The position numbers were made by a program, and so were the translations under genes. A stretch of 64,000 nucleotides of DNA from Bradyrhizobium sp. SZCCT0231. Lineage in GTDB: Bacteria; Pseudomonadota; Alphaproteobacteria; Rhizobiales; Xanthobacteraceae. The notes below the pieces were generated by a model. It was not told where the DNA came from. It worked only from the letters and a program-made list of their open reading frames with translations, and ran no database searches. Of the stretch, positions 62,610-64,000 are shown piece by piece. Positions within the stretch are counted from its first letter, which is position 1. Each line of letters opens with the position of its first letter. Location of the stretch: the NCBI RefSeq assembly GCF_018130245.1, contig NZ_JAFCKP010000024.1:1-64000 (forward strand). The letters are read 5' to 3'.

Positions 62610-62882
62610 TCAGCTCCCCGCCGTCTCGCCTTCGGTGCGCGGCTCGGCGGCGTCATCTTTCATTCTCGCGGCCGCAGCGACAATGCGGTCGGCGAGGCCT
62701 GCTGGCGCGCGTACTGGCGGTGCCGCGAGCGCGCGGCGCAGGGCGCGCGCCTCTTCCAGCAGGGCTTGCGCGGCGGACGATCGCGACAGCAGCTCTTCGG
62801 CGGGCAAGCGCCGATCGTCGGGCCAGAGGGAGAGATCCTCGCCCAGCCGATCGATCAGTTCCTCAAACTCGGTGACGTCCAT
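62610..62882 (-). CDS. Small conserved-looking protein of unknown function
   Basis: From ATG 62882 this is 90 residues. It begins MDVTEFEELIDRLGEDLSLW, followed by ARALRRALAAPPVRAPAGLADRIVAAAARMKDD, mostly helical. The pattern of an acidic N-terminal helix, a Pro-rich hinge and a basic helix looks like a cytoplasmic regulator, but I do not recognise the family. It lies between fliS and flgD, about 170 bp after fliS. Confidence 0.55.
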   Translation of the reverse strand: MDVTEFEELIDRLGEDLSLWPDDRRLPAEELLSRSSAAQALLEEARALRRALAAPPVRAPAGLADRIVAAAARMKDDAAEPRTEGETAGS

Positions 62883-63051
62883 CGCCCGCCGATCCCACCT
62901 CGGACAGGCTGTCATAGAGCATTGCAAGCGCTCCGGAAACCGGATTTGAGCGGCTTCGCGCGCCAAATGTGCCCGCAGCACTACGGAAAGCGGTGGAAAC
63001 GGCGACCGCTCCAGCGCCCGCCCTCCCCGGGTCGCGGAGAAGCAGGCGGCT

Positions 63052-63477
63052 TCAGCCCTTGCGGGCCGAATCGGCTGCTCCAGGCTTGCCGCCCCGCACG
63101 GTCGTGTCGACGAACTCCCAGGCCTCCCGCAGTTCGGTCAGCCCTGCGATGATGCGGCCGAAATTTTGCCGGGCATGCGGACGGCCATAGGCCTTGAGGC
63201 TCGCCAGGATCATCGCATTGTAGGTCTGGAACAGCCGCTCCGCCACGTCGCCGCCTCTGGCGAAATCGAGGTTGTGGCTGAGCCCACGCAGGATCGCGGT
63301 CGCCTTCATCAGGTGCTCGTGCCCTTCCTCGAAACGCCTTGCCTCCTGGGCGGCGAGCGATCTCTGGAGAGAGATGATCGTACCGCCGAGCAGCATCGAG
63401 ACCGCCTTGAGCGGCGGCACGGTCGTTGCCGTCCCCCGATAGGCTTGGTTGGCCATGTACGCCATCGGATTATGCAT
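63052..63477 (-). CDS. fliS: Flagellin export chaperone FliS
   Basis: From ATG 63477, just after the fliD stop, this is 141 residues. The helical bundle pattern MANQAYRGTATTVPPLKAVSMLLGGTIISLQRS, HLMKATAILRGLSHNLDFARGG and LFQTYNAMILASLKAYGR is that of FliS, which keeps flagellin unfolded for export. TTG 63483 is a possible earlier start. The tandem fliD-fliS order is the usual one. Confidence 0.88.
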   Translation of the reverse strand: MHNPMAYMANQAYRGTATTVPPLKAVSMLLGGTIISLQRSLAAQEARRFEEGHEHLMKATAILRGLSHNLDFARGGDVAERLFQTYNAMILASLKAYGRPHARQNFGRIIAGLTELREAWEFVDTTVRGGKPGAADSARKG

Positions 63478-63479
63478 CG

Positions 63480-64000
63480 TCAATCACTCGAGCTGTTGAG
63501 TAGGGCCTTGAGATAATCGAGCGTGCTGTTCGCACTCTCGATCGCGGCTTGGTATTTCGCGTACTGCGTCTGCAGCTGCGACTGCAGCGTCGCCGCGGCG
63601 CTGTTGATGTCATCGACCTTTTGCTGGAGCTCGTCGTCGCGCGTCGTCAAGCTGGTGATCTGCGTTTGCAGCGCGCCAGTCGATGATGAATAGTCCTTCG
63701 CAAGCTGGTAGATCTGCGATGCAATCCCGGTGCTCGAGGTGACCGTGATCGACTGCGAAGTGGAGCCGGTATAGGTGAAGGCCATGCCGGCATAGATCGA
63801 GCCAGAAGCACCGATGATCGTGGTTCCGCTGACCGTAAACAGCGAGGAGTCGCCGCCGACCGAGGCCGAAGTGAGGTTGCCGTCGGAATCGACCGCCAGA
63901 TCCAGGGTGAAGGATTGCGGCGACGTTCCGGTGTTGACGACGCTGAGCTGGCTCGACGACGTCGTGGTCTGCGCCGACAGCAGTTTGGTCACGCCGCTGA
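63480..64000 (-). CDS. fliD: Filament cap protein FliD, C-terminal part (5' end outside window)
   Basis: The frame is open to the window edge. The visible 170 or so residues include a Ser/Thr/Gly-rich D2/D3 part and the conserved C-terminal helix region TGALQTQITSLTTRDDELQQKVDDINSAAATLQSQLQTQYAKYQAAIESANSTLDYLKALLNS, typical of FliD (coiled coil plus YLKALL end). FliD is missing from the alpha-type flagella of many rhizobia. Its presence points to the second, thick-filament type of system seen in Bradyrhizobium. Confidence 0.87.
   Translation of the reverse strand, partial: SGVTKLLSAQTTTSSSQLSVVNTGTSPQSFTLDLAVDSDGNLTSASVGGDSSLFTVSGTTIIGASGSIYAGMAFTYTGSTSQSITVTSSTGIASQIYQLAKDYSSSTGALQTQITSLTTRDDELQQKVDDINSAAATLQSQLQTQYAKYQAAIESANSTLDYLKALLNSSSD

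Overview
The window is GC-rich DNA from an alphaproteobacterium, most likely Bradyrhizobium or a close relative. This rests on gene content: FixJ-type regulators, many FixL- or EnvZ-like kinases, an amiC-amiR-urt-amidase-urease locus, an N-methylglutamate locus, and FlgK/FlgL/FlgE/FlgD together with FliS/FliD. No rRNA, tRNA, CRISPR array or complete insertion sequence was seen.

Region 1 (1-16.1 kb) is signalling and envelope. It holds the tail of an unknown gene, a FixJ-type two-component pair, a receiver-only protein, a truncated winged-helix/ATPase regulator, an RND efflux pump with its adaptor, and a divergent OmpR/EnvZ-type pair. A patatin-like lipoprotein, a small membrane protein, a DUF3313-type lipoprotein, a second OmpR-type regulator without a kinase, and two exported proteins follow. 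The two OmpR-type genes share an upstream motif, and a third related copy lies near 16.3 kb.

Region 2 (16.5-28 kb) looks like acquired, partly decayed DNA. Three copies of a hairpin repeat (about 16.5, 23.4 and 27.3 kb) bracket two catabolic modules. One is dadA-hyuA-hyuB-tctC with a divergent LysR. The other is a 2-oxoacid dehydrogenase E1alpha-E1beta-E2 operon. A decayed second copy of the LysR gene follows the third repeat.

Region 3 (28.1-54.9 kb) is a nitrogen-scavenging locus. From 48.9 down to 31.3 kb all genes run on the minus strand: mgsA-mgsB-mgsC-gmaS, amiC-amiR, urtA-B-C-D-E, amiE, then ureE-F-AB-C-G-D. Divergent from mgsA lie mgdABCD (sarcosine-oxidase-like N-methylglutamate dehydrogenase) and a cupin regulator. 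AmiC (amide sensor) and AmiR (ANTAR antiterminator) sit just before a textbook intrinsic terminator that precedes urtA. This suggests amide-controlled antitermination of the transporter, amidase and urease genes. Amides and urea would be imported and hydrolysed to ammonia, and methylamine would enter through gamma-glutamylmethylamide and N-methylglutamate. The urease catalytic subunit keeps its nickel ligands but has a rebuilt active-site loop, and its two small subunits are fused. A CbbQ/CbbO-type ATPase/VWA pair converges on the urease end.

Region 4 (55.1-64 kb) starts with a frameshifted group II intron reverse-transcriptase relic abutting a 5'-truncated histidine kinase. A minus-strand flagellar cluster follows (fliD, fliS, a small gene, flgD, flgE, a small gene, flgN-like, flgK, flgL) and runs off the window end.
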